The notes beneath the pieces were generated by a model, which made no database searches, was not told the origin of the DNA, and saw only the letters and a list, made by a program, of their open reading frames with translations. Below, one piece after another: positions 63,551 to 64,000 of a stretch of 64,000 bases of DNA. A program made the position numbers and the translations under genes. Where the stretch lies: the NCBI RefSeq assembly GCF_045679555.1, contig NC_092100.1, positions 30,939,106-31,003,105 of the forward strand. The letters run 5' to 3'. Position 1 is the stretch's first letter. Each line of letters begins with the position of its first letter. This DNA is from Salvelinus alpinus (lineage: Eukaryota > Chordata > Actinopteri > Salmoniformes > Salmonidae).

Positions 63551-64000
63551 TCACAGCAACCGCGTGATGGTCGCTGACACAGGAGTTCAGCCGGCGGTCG
63601 GGGAAGCAGTTGAAGATGAAGCAGCCACACAGGCCAGGCTCTGTGTGCAGGTGCCCCCTTGCTGCCTCGCATGCTTTCATCCCCCATCCACTCCCATTGC
63701 CCCGCTAGCCCCGCCTGCCATCCACCAATCAGGGAACAGGGGGGCGGCGGCCCAGCGGGGCCACATCAAAGCCTTCTCAGGGCTGATGCTGGCACAACAC
63801 AGAGGAGCACAGAAGAAAGCAAGGACGGCCAGTTAAAAAAAGGGAGTCCAAATGGACCCTTTCTTGAAGAAGGGCACCACCAGAACAAAACATTTCATTC
63901 TCTTCACAAACCAGCATTATGCCAACCTTACATCCCAAAACCCAGACACATTTTTCTCCATGCCTTGAGCCAATGTCCTCCTTGAGTGTGTGAACAAGAA
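63551..64000. other. Window end, no gene found
   Basis: Moderately GC-rich around 63580-63770. Short open frames show no recognisable domain and no splice-bounded exon that I could identify. Confidence 0.5.

Noticed and set aside
63303..63836. Open frames crossing the GAGT tract (Thr-His-Ser-Leu repeats)
   Set aside because: They arise from the tetranucleotide repeat and show no recognisable flanking domain.

Overview
This window is vertebrate nuclear DNA, almost certainly from a salmonid fish. The repeat content says so: Sleeping-Beauty-family and other Tc1-like transposons, an HpaI-type tRNA SINE, a 5S-rRNA-derived SINE, Ty3/gypsy LTRs of a TGTCACG type, and an L2-clade LINE tail. Family names of repeats come from my recognition of them, not from a search.

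The only host gene I can support is the 3' two thirds of an MCTP2 orthologue (multiple C2 and transmembrane domain protein 2) on the + strand. Fifteen exons between 262 and 30698 join without a phase break (1656 nt, 551 codons plus a TAA stop). They encode the degenerate second C2 domain, a third C2 domain with Ca2+-binding acidic residues, two membrane segments and the short basic C-terminus. The 5' part of the gene (N-terminal region and first C2 domain) lies outside the window. Introns are compact from 262 to 3219, then very long (10.5 kb and 10.2 kb).

The 10.2-kb intron holds a nearly complete Ty3/gypsy chromovirus of the Tf1/sushi type (16709-22337). It has 432-bp LTRs differing at two positions, a self-primer binding site exactly complementary to 11 nt inside the LTR, gag, protease, RT/RNase H, integrase and a C-terminal chromodomain. 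Three lesions break it: an in-frame TAG between gag and pol, a 5'-truncated L2-clade LINE inserted between protease and RT, and a frameshift just before the integrase core. Other introns hold a 5S SINE, an HpaI SINE, a long (AC)n run and a 37-copy 18-bp minisatellite.

From about 30.7 kb to the end I find no host gene. This part is intergenic and contains transposon debris: two Tc1 elements with broken minus-strand transposases (31.9-33.4 kb and 61.5-62.6 kb), a solo LTR with a 5-bp target duplication (38448-38816), a composite of two oppositely oriented gypsy 3' ends carrying a 635-codon Pro-rich repeat ORF (41513-44565), a Tc1 copy interrupted by an LTR fragment (44.57-45.45 kb), MITE-like and SINE-like repeats, and long perfect microsatellites. 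In other vertebrates MCTP2 borders the regulatory desert of NR2F2, so conserved non-coding elements are plausible here, but I cannot show them without an alignment.

I found no clearly new biological system. The strongest second-look items are the self-priming and in-frame-stop architecture of the chromovirus, the long repeat ORF next to a polypurine tract and LTR, and a 32-bp perfect foldback inside a Tc1 transposase remnant.
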